The notes beneath the pieces are model-generated. The model was not told the origin of the DNA. It made no database searches and saw only the letters and a list, made by a program, of their open reading frames with translations. 64,000 nt of DNA from JBNKHH01 sp050290245 (GTDB lineage Bacteria > Pseudomonadota > Alphaproteobacteria > Rhodobacterales > Rhodobacteraceae), in contig JBNKHH010000013.1 in NCBI GenBank assembly GCA_050290245.1, positions 36,724 to 100,723 of the forward strand, written 5' to 3'. Positions 34,519-42,907 of the stretch are shown here, piece after piece (the stretch's first letter is position 1; the number at the start of each line of letters is the position of its first letter). Both the position numbers and the translations under genes were made by a program.

Positions 34519-35685
34519 TTACCGAGCGGCCTCCCCTCGGGGCGGGCGCTGGTCAAAGCGGCGCTCGAAGATGCCTTCCGCGATGCGGTTCTTCATGATC
34601 TCGACGGACCCGCCAGCGATCATCCAGCCCCGCGTCCGGCGCAGGCAATATTGCGCGGTGCTTTCGTTGGAAAAGCCAAGGCCGCCCAGAACCTGCACGG
34701 CTTCATTCGCGGCGAAATAACCCGCCTCGTTGCAGGCAAGCTTGGCCAGCGCGGTCTCATGCGCAGAGGGCAAGCCGTCGGCACCGTTTGCCGCTGCGCG
34801 CATCAGCAACAGTTGCGCCGACTCCAGCTTCAGTTCCATCTCTGCAAATTTCCATTGCAGGCCCTGGAACTCGCATAGCGGTCGTCCGAATTGCTTGCGC
34901 GTCAGCGCGTGTTCCCGCGCGAGGTTGAAGGCGTGCCGCCCAACAGCAACGGCCCGCGCTGCATTGCCGAGCCGTTCGACATTGAAGCCAGCGATCTGCT
35001 TTTTGAACCCGCCTTCACCCAAGAGCACGTTCGTCTTGGGAATACGCACATTGTCGAAATACAGTTGCGACCATTCCTCACCATTCATGAAGGTGGACGC
35101 CCCGCCGATCCCGAACCCCGGCGTGCCGCGTTCGATCAGCACCGACCCGATGCCGTTGGTGCCAGGACCGAAGCGGACATAGACAAGAAACAGGTTCGCT
35201 ATGCTGCTATGTGTGCCAAAGATCTTGGTGCCGTTGATGATGAAATCATCTCCGTCCGGGGTCGCCGTTGTCGCCAGTTCAGTGACGGCCGAGCCCGCGC
35301 CCGGCTCGGTCATACCGAGAGAGATCAACATCTTGCCCGCCAGAATCTCCGACAGAAAGCGCGCTTTCTGTTCCGGCGTCGCATACTCGACAAAGGTCCT
35401 GATCGGACCGAAATTGGCTGCCTGCACGACGTCGCCCGACTTTGGACAAACCTCTGCAACGGCCTGGATGGCAATAATCGCATCGACAAGTGAGCCGCCG
35501 CTGCCCCCGTCCGCCTCGTCAAAGAGGATGCCGAGCAAGCCGATCTCCGCGAGCCTGGCGGCGACCTCCCAGGGATAGGCGTCCGATGCGGCCCGTTCGG
35601 CCGCGCCGGCGGCCAGTTCGGTCCGTGCAAACCGGCTGACCATGTCGCGGAAGGTGCGCTGTTCCTCGTTCAGATTGAAGTCCAT
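34519..35685 (-). CDS. Acyl-CoA dehydrogenase family protein
   Basis: 388 residues, complete FadE-type flavoprotein: N-terminal helical domain (DFNLNEEQRTFRDMVSRFAR), middle FAD strand LISLGMTEPGAGSAVTELAT and C-terminal helical domain. At the position where short-chain dehydrogenases have YEGTxE, this has WMIAGGSVEIMKNR, lacking the usual catalytic Glu there, so the base is elsewhere or the protein acts in a heteromeric complex. ATG 35685. It is convergent with the ModA-like gene, 11 bp apart. Likely desaturates a CoA ester from this catabolic neighbourhood. Confidence 0.9.
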   Translation of the reverse strand: MDFNLNEEQRTFRDMVSRFARTELAAGAAERAASDAYPWEVAARLAEIGLLGILFDEADGGSGGSLVDAIIAIQAVAEVCPKSGDVVQAANFGPIRTFVEYATPEQKARFLSEILAGKMLISLGMTEPGAGSAVTELATTATPDGDDFIINGTKIFGTHSSIANLFLVYVRFGPGTNGIGSVLIERGTPGFGIGGASTFMNGEEWSQLYFDNVRIPKTNVLLGEGGFKKQIAGFNVERLGNAARAVAVGRHAFNLAREHALTRKQFGRPLCEFQGLQWKFAEMELKLESAQLLLMRAAANGADGLPSAHETALAKLACNEAGYFAANEAVQVLGGLGFSNESTAQYCLRRTRGWMIAGGSVEIMKNRIAEGIFERRFDQRPPRGEAAR

Positions 35686-35746
35686 CCGGTAGAAACCTCC
35701 CTAAATGATGGCCCAATCCTAGCGAAACCTTTCAGAGAGCTTAACT

Positions 35747-35762
35747 GACCAGGAGTCTGGTC
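35747..35762. promoter_or_regulatory. Inverted repeat upstream of acyl-CoA dehydrogenase
   Basis: GACCAG (35747-35752) and CTGGTC (35757-35762) with 4-bp centre, about 60 bp upstream of the dehydrogenase start. TetR- or GntR-type operator by position. The rest of the 236-bp gap (35686-35921) shows no convincing gene. Confidence 0.4.
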
Positions 35763-35921
35763 TTTGAAACAAATACTTGTGCAAGAGCTGGCTGAAGGCA
35801 GGCGGATATACGGCGGCTTTGGGCTCAAGTTCCCGGCAGAACAGTTGAAGCTTGCTGTGCTCTGGCCCGAGCGCGCGATCTCACAATGGAAACTGTGCGG
35901 TCGGGCGGCGTCGGAATGTGA

Positions 35922-36758
35922 TCAGGCGGCGGTTTCCTGACGCGCATCCAGGTCGACAGGTGCCTTGGTTTCGACCGATACCGCCGACACGTTGCTGACA
36001 CATCTGCTATAACTGCGCGCGATGCAGCGGTGGTCGCTGGAACGTGTCATTGCCGCATGCACTTTCATCCCGTCACGATGCGACGCGATTGACGTTTTTT
36101 CGAATGCGTCAACGTTGCCAAAGTAAGAAATCTCGCGGAACTGCAGGGGTGATGACGCACTCAGCCACGGCGCCTCATAGCGTTTGAATAGCTGGCAGTA
36201 GTTGGCGAAGTACATGAAATCCGCCGCGTTGAAGTCCACGGAGGGGTTCACAAGGTGGTCGCTTGCATGCGTCAGTTCGCCATCATCTCTGTCGCGCATT
36301 TCGCGAAACTTTGCGCGGGTTTCATCGACCAGCGATACCCCGAAAGGATCGGTGTGAAATGGGACCGACGATTTGATAAAGCTGCGATTGCTTGGCCCGT
36401 CCGTAGCGGAAAAGGTGGACATCAACAACACGCAGGCGGCAACTCCGTGTCCCGGTTTCGAATAGGTGGTTTCGGAAAGGAAAAACGGCGCTCTTAGGCC
36501 CAGCGGCCTGCATTCGACGATAATTTCATCATCTTCGGTTGTTTCTACGTCGCGCCCGTAGGTTATCGAGGTGTAGATGAAACTCGCATAGGCGCGTCTG
36601 CCATCCTCGGACTGCCAGTCGCTCGGGAGGTTTTTCGTGAATTCCGAGATCCAGGACCAATGCATGTTACCAGCGTGCGACAGGCAAAACTGTTCGGACA
36701 GTCCGAAAATGTCCAAATGGGGCATGCCGGCCCGAAATTTCTGGGTTCTGGCGAGCAT
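35922..36758 (-). CDS. Pnap_2097/LnmK-like biosynthetic protein (double hotdog)
   Basis: 278 residues. The segment GMPHLDIFGLSEQFCLSHAG, followed by NMHWSWISEF, is the N-terminal signature I associate with the Pnap_2097 family, relatives of LnmK (acyltransferase/decarboxylase of leinamycin biosynthesis). Two probable hotdog repeats follow (RRAYASFIYTSITY near residue 60, VDFNAADFMYFANYCQLFKR near 190). ATG 36758 has GGAAGGACATCCA; ATG 36779 lacks a site. It sits 43 bp after the radical SAM gene on the same strand. A role on an acyl-CoA or carrier-bound intermediate is inferred. Identification is from remembered motifs. Confidence 0.7.
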   Translation of the reverse strand: MLARTQKFRAGMPHLDIFGLSEQFCLSHAGNMHWSWISEFTKNLPSDWQSEDGRRAYASFIYTSITYGRDVETTEDDEIIVECRPLGLRAPFFLSETTYSKPGHGVAACVLLMSTFSATDGPSNRSFIKSSVPFHTDPFGVSLVDETRAKFREMRDRDDGELTHASDHLVNPSVDFNAADFMYFANYCQLFKRYEAPWLSASSPLQFREISYFGNVDAFEKTSIASHRDGMKVHAAMTRSSDHRCIARSYSRCVSNVSAVSVETKAPVDLDARQETAA

Positions 36759-36801
36759 TGGATGTCCTTCCGAATGCAATTTTGCAGTCTGTCTGACGGT
36801 G

Positions 36802-37956
36802 TCAGGCGGACTTCAGTTTTTCATAGAGCGACAAAGCTGAGCAGGCACCGCATTTGGCGCAACCGGCCGTCATGTCCTCGGAGCGGATACCAGCATCATT
36901 CAACATTTTGCCGATGGGTATTAGCAGTTCGTGCATAAAGCCGGGGGCCGGCGCCGGGTGGCTTTCCAGCGGCGTTCCCGAGATCGGTACAAATGGCACA
37001 ACGAACGGGTAAACGCCGATTTTCACCAAGCGTTGGCACGTCTCGAGGATCTGTTCTTTCGTGTCCCCTAGACCGGCGAGAATGTAGGTCGACACTTCAC
37101 CCTTGCCAAAAACCTTTACGGCCTCGCCAAATGCGCGGAAGTATTCGTCGACGGACACCTGCGCTTTTCCGGGCATGACTTCGGCGCGGACTTCTTCGCT
37201 CACGGCTTCAAGGTGCATTCCGAGCGAGTCGATGCCGGCGTCCTTCATGCGCTGGAACCATATATCTTTGTCTGGCGGCTCGCATTGGCCTTGAATCGGC
37301 AGATCTACCACCGCCTTCACGCCCCGTGCACTTTCACAAAGAATTCCGGCGCCGCGATCTTTGTCAGGCGGGGTGCCGGTTGTCATGATCATGTGTGTGA
37401 CGCCATCGAGTTCGACGGCAGCTTTCGCAACTTCGCCAAGCTGTTCCGGCGTCTTGCGTTCTATGGTGCGACCGGCGGCCAGCGACTGGCCGATTGAACA
37501 GAATTTACAAGTCTTGGTCCGGCTCTGGTACCGAATGCACGTTTGCAGAATTGTGGTCGCCAGCACGTCTTTGCTGTGAAGCGTGGCGATGTGCGAATAG
37601 GGAATTCCGTCGGCAGTCGTGCCGTCGTAGAACTTCGGGCGACCCTGAAGCTTTACCGTACCAATCTCAACGCCATCCCGTTGAACCAGGCTGTTGCCAT
37701 GAATGTCAGGGCGGCTGGCGATGTAGCGACTGGTGAAAGCCGGTGCGTTGTGGACCGGGACCATCACCGTTTTGCCTTCGATGGTCATCGCAGTGTGATC
37801 CGAGGGGCCAGCCCCGCCGCGCCGGCTTTCGCCACTGTTGCGCGGGTCTTCCAGGCGAATGCCGCTGGACTGAAGTTCATTGATGAGTTCTTCGGGGCTC
37901 AACTGTTGCACCTCTTGTGGCGCGTTGGTTGGCTTTGTCCTGGTGGTCGTGTTCAA
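36802..37956 (-). CDS. Radical SAM protein, MSMEG_0568 family (Nit1C-cluster NitD-like)
   Basis: 384 residues. Cluster-binding cysteines are C140, C150 and C153 in LQTCIRYQSRTKTCKFCSIG, a CX9CX2C spacing instead of CX3CX2C. The C-terminus has C366, C369 and C372 in AGCAKCGACSAL, perhaps for a second Fe-S centre. GTVKLQGRPKFYDGTTADGI and IPYSHIATLHSKDVLATTIL precede the cluster loop. The layout matches the biotin-synthase-like radical SAM protein of nitrilase Nit1C clusters. TTG start with GGGAGGGA five bases upstream. Divergent from a MocR regulator, with an 8-bp inverted repeat between them. The reaction is unknown for the family. Confidence 0.88.
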   Translation of the reverse strand: MNTTTRTKPTNAPQEVQQLSPEELINELQSSGIRLEDPRNSGESRRGGAGPSDHTAMTIEGKTVMVPVHNAPAFTSRYIASRPDIHGNSLVQRDGVEIGTVKLQGRPKFYDGTTADGIPYSHIATLHSKDVLATTILQTCIRYQSRTKTCKFCSIGQSLAAGRTIERKTPEQLGEVAKAAVELDGVTHMIMTTGTPPDKDRGAGILCESARGVKAVVDLPIQGQCEPPDKDIWFQRMKDAGIDSLGMHLEAVSEEVRAEVMPGKAQVSVDEYFRAFGEAVKVFGKGEVSTYILAGLGDTKEQILETCQRLVKIGVYPFVVPFVPISGTPLESHPAPAPGFMHELLIPIGKMLNDAGIRSEDMTAGCAKCGACSALSLYEKLKSA

Positions 37957-38014
37957 CTTTCCCTCCCGCGCTCAACAAGAAATCGATCCGCTTGACCGGT
38001 ATATTTGTCGCAAC

Positions 38015-38039
38015 ACTACATTCCAGAATTTAATGTAGT
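38015..38039. promoter_or_regulatory. Inverted repeat in radical SAM/MocR intergenic region
   Basis: ACTACATT (38015-38022) and AATGTAGT (38032-38039) are perfect complements separated by 9 bp, 59 bp upstream of the radical SAM start. A probable operator for the divergent MocR regulator or the XRE-cupin regulator. The direct hexamer GTCAAT recurs at about 38038, 38056 and 38178 in the same gap. Confidence 0.6.
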
Positions 38040-38218
38040 CAATCCACGCAGTCAATTATTTCCTTTACACGCACGCGTTGTCGCAAAACTGGAGCAATAT
38101 GAGGCGAAATCATTCGATTTTTGGGCGCTATCGCACAAACTTTGGACGGAAGGTTGATCTTGTGCAGTATGCAATATACAGTCAATGTTGTAGATATTCT
38201 GATATGCCCTGAGAAACA

Positions 38219-39607
38219 ATGAAAAATTGGTTGCCACAACTTTCAGACGATGGTGCCCCGCGATATCTGGCGCTTGCCAACGCGATCGCGGAAGATGTTG
38301 CGAATGGCAGGTTGAAGGTCGGCCAGCGGCTCCCGCCACAGCGAGAGTTGGCAAAGTGTCTGTCACTGCATTTTACAACGGTTGCGCGCGGCTACGTCGA
38401 AGCCAGGGATCGAGGCTTGATCGACTCGCGCGTGGGGCAGGGATCATTTGTCCGAGATCAAAGTAATTCAGCGCAGCGGGATTCTCGTCTGCCGGCGCGC
38501 CCTGTTGACTTGACCATGAACCTGCCGCCGGAGCCGCAAGATCGCGATCTGGTCGAACGAATGCAGGCCGGCGCCGAATACGTCACTTCAGACATCGTGG
38601 CTTTGCTTCGGTACCAGGCGTTTGGTGGTGCCGACACAGACAAGGCAGCCGCAGCCACTTGGTTGAGCCGACGAGCCATGAGTCCAGAGCATGATCGGCT
38701 GTTCATTGCACCTGGCGCACATTCCGCCCTGGACGGTATTTTGAAGGTGATCGCCAAGCCAGGCGATACGATCCTCTCCGAAGAAATTACCTATCCTGGG
38801 ATCCGTTCGATCGCAGCGCAGCAAAATCTGAACATCCGTGGTGTTCCGATGGACCAATACGGCATCTTGCCCGATGCGTTTCGAGACATCTGCGCAACCC
38901 GGACCGTTCGCGCATTGTATCTGAATCCGACGTTGCAGAATCCGACGACGCTTACCATGCCGCTGGAGCGGAGGCAGAGCATCGCCGAAATTGCGCAGGA
39001 GTTCGATATCGAGATACTGGAGGACGATGCCTATGGATTCATCCCTGCGCGTGGGCAGCAGCCGGCGCCGCTGGCCGCCATTGTACCGGAATTGACCTGG
39101 CACATTGCCGGACTGTCAAAATGCATCGGCGCCGGACTTCGTGTCGCATATGTCATCGTACCAAGATCTCGGCAGGCGTGGCCTTTTGCGGCGGCCATGC
39201 GGGCCAGCTCTGTTATGGCATCGCCCCTGACCGTGGCTCTTTCGACAAGATGGATCGAGGACGGGACAGCCACGAAGCTCTTGCGGGCAATTCGGGCCGA
39301 GACGAGTGAACGCTATAAGCTGGCGAAAAAGATACTTCCCAGCGAACGATTTCAGGGCGACCCTCTCAGCTTCAGCATCTGGATTAATATGCCAAGCAGC
39401 TGGACCAGGACGGCTTTTGTCGAGCATATGCGCGCAACCGGCGTCGGTGTGGTCGCCAGTGACGCCTTTGCGGTGGGGAACGCGGCTCCAGAAGCCGTGC
39501 GTATGTGCATTGGTGGGCCTGCGGACAGAACTCAGATCAAAACTGCCCTAGAGTTTGCGGCCCACGCCTTGGTGCAAACGCCGGCCATGACGTCAACGTT
39601 CCTGTGA
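38219..39607 (+). CDS. MocR/PdxR-type regulator, second copy
   Basis: 462 residues. GntR helix-turn-helix (RYLALANAIAEDVANGRLKV, LPPQRELAKCLSLHFTTVAR) joined to an aminotransferase-like domain: PGAHSALDGILKVIAKPGDT, EILEDDAYGFIPARG and PLP-Lys in AGLSKCIGAGLRVAYVI. Close paralogue of the regulator at 20611, down to MNLPPEP and EEITYPGIRSIA segments. Divergent from the radical SAM gene, so it is the best candidate for local regulator of the nitrile-related locus. An amino-compound effector bound through PLP is expected for the family. Complete, no sign of decay. Confidence 0.91.
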   Translation: MKNWLPQLSDDGAPRYLALANAIAEDVANGRLKVGQRLPPQRELAKCLSLHFTTVARGYVEARDRGLIDSRVGQGSFVRDQSNSAQRDSRLPARPVDLTMNLPPEPQDRDLVERMQAGAEYVTSDIVALLRYQAFGGADTDKAAAATWLSRRAMSPEHDRLFIAPGAHSALDGILKVIAKPGDTILSEEITYPGIRSIAAQQNLNIRGVPMDQYGILPDAFRDICATRTVRALYLNPTLQNPTTLTMPLERRQSIAEIAQEFDIEILEDDAYGFIPARGQQPAPLAAIVPELTWHIAGLSKCIGAGLRVAYVIVPRSRQAWPFAAAMRASSVMASPLTVALSTRWIEDGTATKLLRAIRAETSERYKLAKKILPSERFQGDPLSFSIWINMPSSWTRTAFVEHMRATGVGVVASDAFAVGNAAPEAVRMCIGGPADRTQIKTALEFAAHALVQTPAMTSTFL

Positions 39608-39621
39608 CCGGCCGTGCTGAA

Positions 39622-40236
39622 CTATTCGTTTCGAAGAGCGAACCAGACCATCTCTGCTTGTTCTGCCGACACGTTTTCCCACCTATGCGGAACGTCGCCC
39701 CGAAAATGCAATGAGTCACCCGGTCCAAGTCGGTAGCTCTTGTCCCCGATGTAAAAAGCGACCTCCCCCGAAATCACATGGACGAGTTCCTCGCCCGGAT
39801 GTCGCAACAATTTGCGGCCACTGTTCGAGCCTGCTGCCATGACGGCCACCGCGGCGGCGGCACTGAAATTCTGGTATGGGCCGGAGATGCCTTCAAGAAA
39901 TAGACCGGTGTGCGGCGTGAATACAGAACTTCTTTCATTGCGCGGCGTGTAGCAGACCGGTTCAGGCTCGTCCTCACCGTCTTCGATGAAGGTATTCACT
40001 GGCACGCCAAGAGCGTTGCAAAGCTTAAGCAAGGTGGTGATGGTCGGCACCATATCGCTGCGTTCGATTTTGTGAATTGCGGGGCCTGACACATCGCTGA
40101 TTGACGCCAGTTGCTGCAGCGACAAGCCTTGCTCAGTCCGCAGGTGCAGCAGCTTCTGTCCGACACGGCTGACTATTCGGTCGACCTGATCCGAACTCTT
40201 GTTCTTGTTGACTTTCTTGCTCGCTTTCGCTGCCAC
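39622..40236 (-). CDS. XRE-family regulator with C-terminal cupin domain
   Basis: 204 residues. HTH_3 domain at about residues 20-75 (RVGQKLLHLRTEQGLSLQQL, SDVSGPAIHKIERSDMVP) and a cupin_2 sensor (LRHPGEELVHVISGEVAFYI, GDSLHFRGDVPHRWENVS) with the metal- or ligand-binding His residues. GTG 40236 is chosen because GGCGGAGAGTCC lies directly upstream; ATGs at 40275 and 40338 lack a site. Convergent with the MocR gene (14 bp) and divergent from the AIR-synthase relative. Such regulators (SutR/PuuR type) commonly sense small carboxylate or amine ligands. Likely a second local regulator. Confidence 0.85.
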   Translation of the reverse strand: MAAKASKKVNKNKSSDQVDRIVSRVGQKLLHLRTEQGLSLQQLASISDVSGPAIHKIERSDMVPTITTLLKLCNALGVPVNTFIEDGEDEPEPVCYTPRNERSSVFTPHTGLFLEGISGPYQNFSAAAAVAVMAAGSNSGRKLLRHPGEELVHVISGEVAFYIGDKSYRLGPGDSLHFRGDVPHRWENVSAEQAEMVWFALRNE

Positions 40237-40387
40237 CGGACTCTCCGCCTTACTGTCCCAAAACCGACCGCACATTTTTGCAGCATTTCTCAAATCGACT
40301 GTGACACCCAGTGCGCATTTCGTCACGCAAACATTCATATGACTGCACCCAAATGGGAATTTTTTTCTTCAACCGGTCAAATTGCAT

Positions 40388-40400
40388 ACTATACGATACG
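40388..40400. promoter_or_regulatory. ACTATACGATACG box upstream of AIR-synthase relative
   Basis: The 13-mer on the + strand, followed by TTTT, matches at 11 of 13 positions the box at 57211-57223 before the DUF1116 gene (reverse-strand consensus CGTATNNTATAGT). It lies 26 bp before the proposed start codon, within the expected promoter. Possible shared operator. Confidence 0.4.
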
Positions 40401-40425
40401 TTTTGTTTGTTGTACGACATATCGC

Positions 40426-41397
40426 ATGACTTGCAACAGGCCAATACACCCTGTGAGACTTTCTGAAATTACAGCATTTATCCGGGCTCACTCCGGCGTG
40501 ACCGGCAAAAAAGCTATCAGCGGCGCAAACAGGTTCATACGCAAAGACGATCCGCTTCACGGTCCCGGTGATGACGGCGCTGTTGTCGAGATGGGCGGCG
40601 CAAACGTTGTGGGCTGCGGAGAGGCTATTTCTCCGCCGTTTTTCAGGTCAGACCCATATGGTTCGGGAATTGCCGCTGTGCTGGCGAACGTCAATGACGT
40701 CGCCGCCATGGGCGGCATACCGACCGGCATCGTCAACACCGTGATCGGACCGCGCGAGCACACGGACGAAGCCCTGCGCGGTATCGCCGACGCGGCGGAC
40801 ATGTACGATATTCCGGTCATAGGTGGGCATTTGACAGAATGTTCCGAGTCCTACGCACTTTCTGCATTCGCCATGGGACTGGCGGAGAAGCCGTTGTCGA
40901 TGGCCAACGTTGCATCGGGGCAGGCGCTATTGTTTGTGGCATGCCTCAACGGCCGTATGCGCGACGATTTTCCATTCTTCACAACCCTTGAGAAGCAGCG
41001 ATCGACGCTTGGCCGGGATGTACGGCTCTTTGCGACGGCAGCGGCACGGGGCCTGGCTCTGTCTGCCAAGGACGTGTCGATGGCCGGCATTCTGGGGTCG
41101 CTGGCAATGTTGCTGGAATTCAGGAAGCTGGGCGCGGTCGTGGACCTGGACAAATTGCCGACGCCAGCGGGTGTTGACCGCAATCGCTGGCTCATTTCCT
41201 TCCCTACTTTTGCGTTCTGGATGACGGCGGAACAAGAGACTGTCCCAGAGTGCATTCGACTGTTCGAAGAGCATGATCTGGTTTGCTCACATGTCGGCGA
41301 TGTGAGCCAGGGCTCTGAACTGATCCTGCAACAGTCGGGAGAATCGCACCCGCTGATGGACTTCGCCACGGAGTCGATTACGGGGCTTTGGGACTAG
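40426..41397 (+). CDS. AIR synthase-related protein, sll0787 family (Nit1C-cluster NitF-like)
   Basis: 323 residues of the PurM/SelD/ThiL/HypE ATP-binding fold: HGPGDDGAVVEMGGANVVGC gives the nucleotide-binding strand, NVNDVAAMGGIPTGIVNTVI the conserved DV-A-MGG motif and IPVIGGHLTECSESYALSAF the GGH loop. Aminoimidazole ribonucleotide synthase relatives activate amides or formyl groups by phosphorylation. This subfamily occurs in Nit1C clusters beside the radical SAM and GNAT genes. The start is uncertain: ATG 40426 and GTG 40453 both precede the conserved LSEITAFIRAHSGV; neither has a strong ribosome binding site. Convergent with the GNAT gene. Confidence 0.85.
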   Translation: MTCNRPIHPVRLSEITAFIRAHSGVTGKKAISGANRFIRKDDPLHGPGDDGAVVEMGGANVVGCGEAISPPFFRSDPYGSGIAAVLANVNDVAAMGGIPTGIVNTVIGPREHTDEALRGIADAADMYDIPVIGGHLTECSESYALSAFAMGLAEKPLSMANVASGQALLFVACLNGRMRDDFPFFTTLEKQRSTLGRDVRLFATAAARGLALSAKDVSMAGILGSLAMLLEFRKLGAVVDLDKLPTPAGVDRNRWLISFPTFAFWMTAEQETVPECIRLFEEHDLVCSHVGDVSQGSELILQQSGESHPLMDFATESITGLWD

Positions 41398-41412
41398 GGC
41401 TACGGTGAGGGG

Positions 41413-41958
41413 CTATTGTGCGGGGCAGAGGATGTGCTCTTGTTCACCGCTGGCTCTGTCGTAGATCAGCCCGTCAGGGCGGCTTGGCCAGTTGAGCGGC
41501 GGGGCAGCGTGCAGATCGAACAGCATTGGCTGATGCAGAAGACCAAAAAACACTCTGGTCTCGCCGTCGCACGTCCACCCGAGACGCTGGAAAAATTTTA
41601 CGTTGGCAAGCTGAACACTGGCTTCCATCACATCACCACCAAGCGACGATGCGGTGGCAGTTGCAAAACGTACCAGTTGAGCACCTATGATGGTAGCACG
41701 GTGGTTCCTCAGAACTGCAAGTCGGTCGCCTTTCCAGCGCCCTTGGTCATCTAGCGGGTAGAGGCGAACGGCGCCGGCACAGTGATCGCCCCTAGCAGCC
41801 AGGGCGTGAACAACCCCCGGATTGCTGTCGTGTTCGTCAACGTCGGTCTGTACCAAGACGCCCTGCTCGTTGACAAAAACCTGATGGCGAATGGCGTAAT
41901 GTGCGGCAAGATCATCGTCGCGCTGCGCTCCCCATACAGGGATACGAGATTTGCTCAT
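41413..41958 (-). CDS. GNAT-like protein, MSMEG_0567 family (Nit1C-cluster NitE-like)
   Basis: 181 residues. An AHL-synthase/GNAT-like fold: HYAIRHQVFVNEQGVLVQTD, DEHDSNPGVVHALAARGDHC (substrate pocket), GAVRLYPLDDQGRWKGDRLA and the acetyl-CoA segment region VMEASVQLANVKFFQRLGWT. The ending, with FDLHAAPPLNW, is as in the N-terminal domain of MSMEG_0567-type proteins of Nit1C clusters. An acyl transfer reaction is inferred. ATG 41958 has AAGGGGCGCCTC. An 8-bp inverted repeat is 80-110 bp upstream. Confidence 0.83.
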   Translation of the reverse strand: MSKSRIPVWGAQRDDDLAAHYAIRHQVFVNEQGVLVQTDVDEHDSNPGVVHALAARGDHCAGAVRLYPLDDQGRWKGDRLAVLRNHRATIIGAQLVRFATATASSLGGDVMEASVQLANVKFFQRLGWTCDGETRVFFGLLHQPMLFDLHAAPPLNWPSRPDGLIYDRASGEQEHILCPAQ

Positions 41959-42039
41959 GAGGCGCCCCTTCGATCAACCGTCACTCGGCCGGGCAAGCGG
42001 CGAAAGGCGCCGCTGCACGGCAAGACGATAGCAAGCCCA

Positions 42040-42068
42040 CATCGTTTTGTCTATGATAGGAAACGATG
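42040..42068. promoter_or_regulatory. Inverted repeat upstream of GNAT gene
   Basis: CATCGTTT (42040-42047) and AAACGATG (42061-42068) are perfect complements with a 13-bp spacer containing CTATGATAG. It lies between the 213-residue hypothetical gene and the GNAT gene, suggesting the latter has its own regulated promoter, or that this is a low-GC terminator. Confidence 0.5.
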
Positions 42069-42083
42069 CATATGACGCCGCGG

Positions 42084-42725
42084 TCAGGTGTTCAGTTCTT
42101 CGACGAGTTCACGCAATTTTTTGCGTTCTTCGGTGAACGCCTCGATAGAATCGAATTCGGTCCAGTCCGAAATCCCCGGTTCTGCATCCACCAAGCTGCC
42201 GTTTGCAGGATCAAGCCGCACGACTGAGAGAGTCCGCAGCGTCGCTCCGTTCGCGGGATCCGCCTGCGTCATGGAAACAACAGCCAAGCCCGACTTCAAG
42301 TGCACTTCCGTGCAGCGATACGGGCTGAGTAGACCGTGCTGGAGGTCACCGGATTCGTCCAGAATGGCCCAGGTCTTTCCATCGTCCAGCGCGGCCTTTA
42401 AGGCAGTAGTTTTCTTTATTTGCTGCACTTCTGCGATGACTTCGCGCTCGCGCAAAGCAAAGGCCGCACCAGCGATTTTCTCCTTTGGCAGTATATGCAC
42501 GGCAAACGCGCCACTTTCGGCGGCTTTCTGAAAATACTGGTCCGCATTCTCCCATGCAGCCTCAAGTTCCTGGACGCTGGAGATATCCCTCAACTGATCA
42601 CTCACGGCGCGGATTGCGCGCAAGATCTGCTGATAGGTCTCTCCCTCCATGGCGGCCAGGGAAAAAAGCTGGCGTTCACACTCGGTCCAGAAGGCACGGT
42701 TGGCCCGCGTTTCCATCATGTTCAT
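42084..42725 (-). CDS. Conserved-looking hypothetical protein, 213 residues
   Basis: Family not recognised. It is soluble and acidic, helical at both ends (ETYQQILRAIRAVSDQL, LREREVIAEVQQIKKTTALK, TEERKKLRELVEELNT) with a beta-rich middle (KTWAILDESGDLQHGLLSPY, GLAVVSMTQADPANGATLRT). No signal peptide or transmembrane segment and only one Cys (in a CTEV context). GAGGAAGTGGTGAA precedes ATG 42725. It is divergent from carbamate kinase and upstream of the GNAT gene on the same strand, so it belongs to the nitrile-related locus. Good coding character along the whole length supports a real gene. Confidence 0.7.
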   Translation of the reverse strand: MNMMETRANRAFWTECERQLFSLAAMEGETYQQILRAIRAVSDQLRDISSVQELEAAWENADQYFQKAAESGAFAVHILPKEKIAGAAFALREREVIAEVQQIKKTTALKAALDDGKTWAILDESGDLQHGLLSPYRCTEVHLKSGLAVVSMTQADPANGATLRTLSVVRLDPANGSLVDAEPGISDWTEFDSIEAFTEERKKLRELVEELNT

Positions 42726-42787
42726 TTCACCACTTCCTCACCACCTTCGTACGCCATTGGGTCGCACTTTCGACAATCTTCTTGTTT

Positions 42788-42814
42788 CGGATAGGGGATA
42801 ATGTTAACTATCCG
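42788..42814. promoter_or_regulatory. Inverted repeat upstream of carbamate kinase
   Basis: CGGATAG (42788-42794) and CTATCCG (42808-42814) are perfect complements with a 13-bp spacer containing GATAATGTTAA. It is central in the 182-bp divergent gap between the hypothetical gene and carbamate kinase. Probable operator; the spacer length equals that of the repeat upstream of the GNAT gene. Confidence 0.55.
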
Positions 42815-42907
42815 ACAATAGAATTCACTTTAATACAAAATATCGGGTGATGCTAGTACGGACTTTCGTCTGACAACTATCACGATTCCGCGAAACGGGA
42901 GGAAAAT

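Noticed and set aside
36802..37956. Radical SAM gene as biotin synthase or thiazole synthase
   Set aside because: Cluster loop spacing (CX9CX2C), the C-terminal CX2CX2C and the neighbourhood fit the Nit1C-associated family; no biotin or thiamine genes are near.
40426..41397. AIR-synthase relative as SelD, ThiL or HypE
   Set aside because: No selenium, thiamine or hydrogenase genes in the neighbourhood; no SelD Cys/Sec loop; the family-specific start and partners match sll0787-type proteins.
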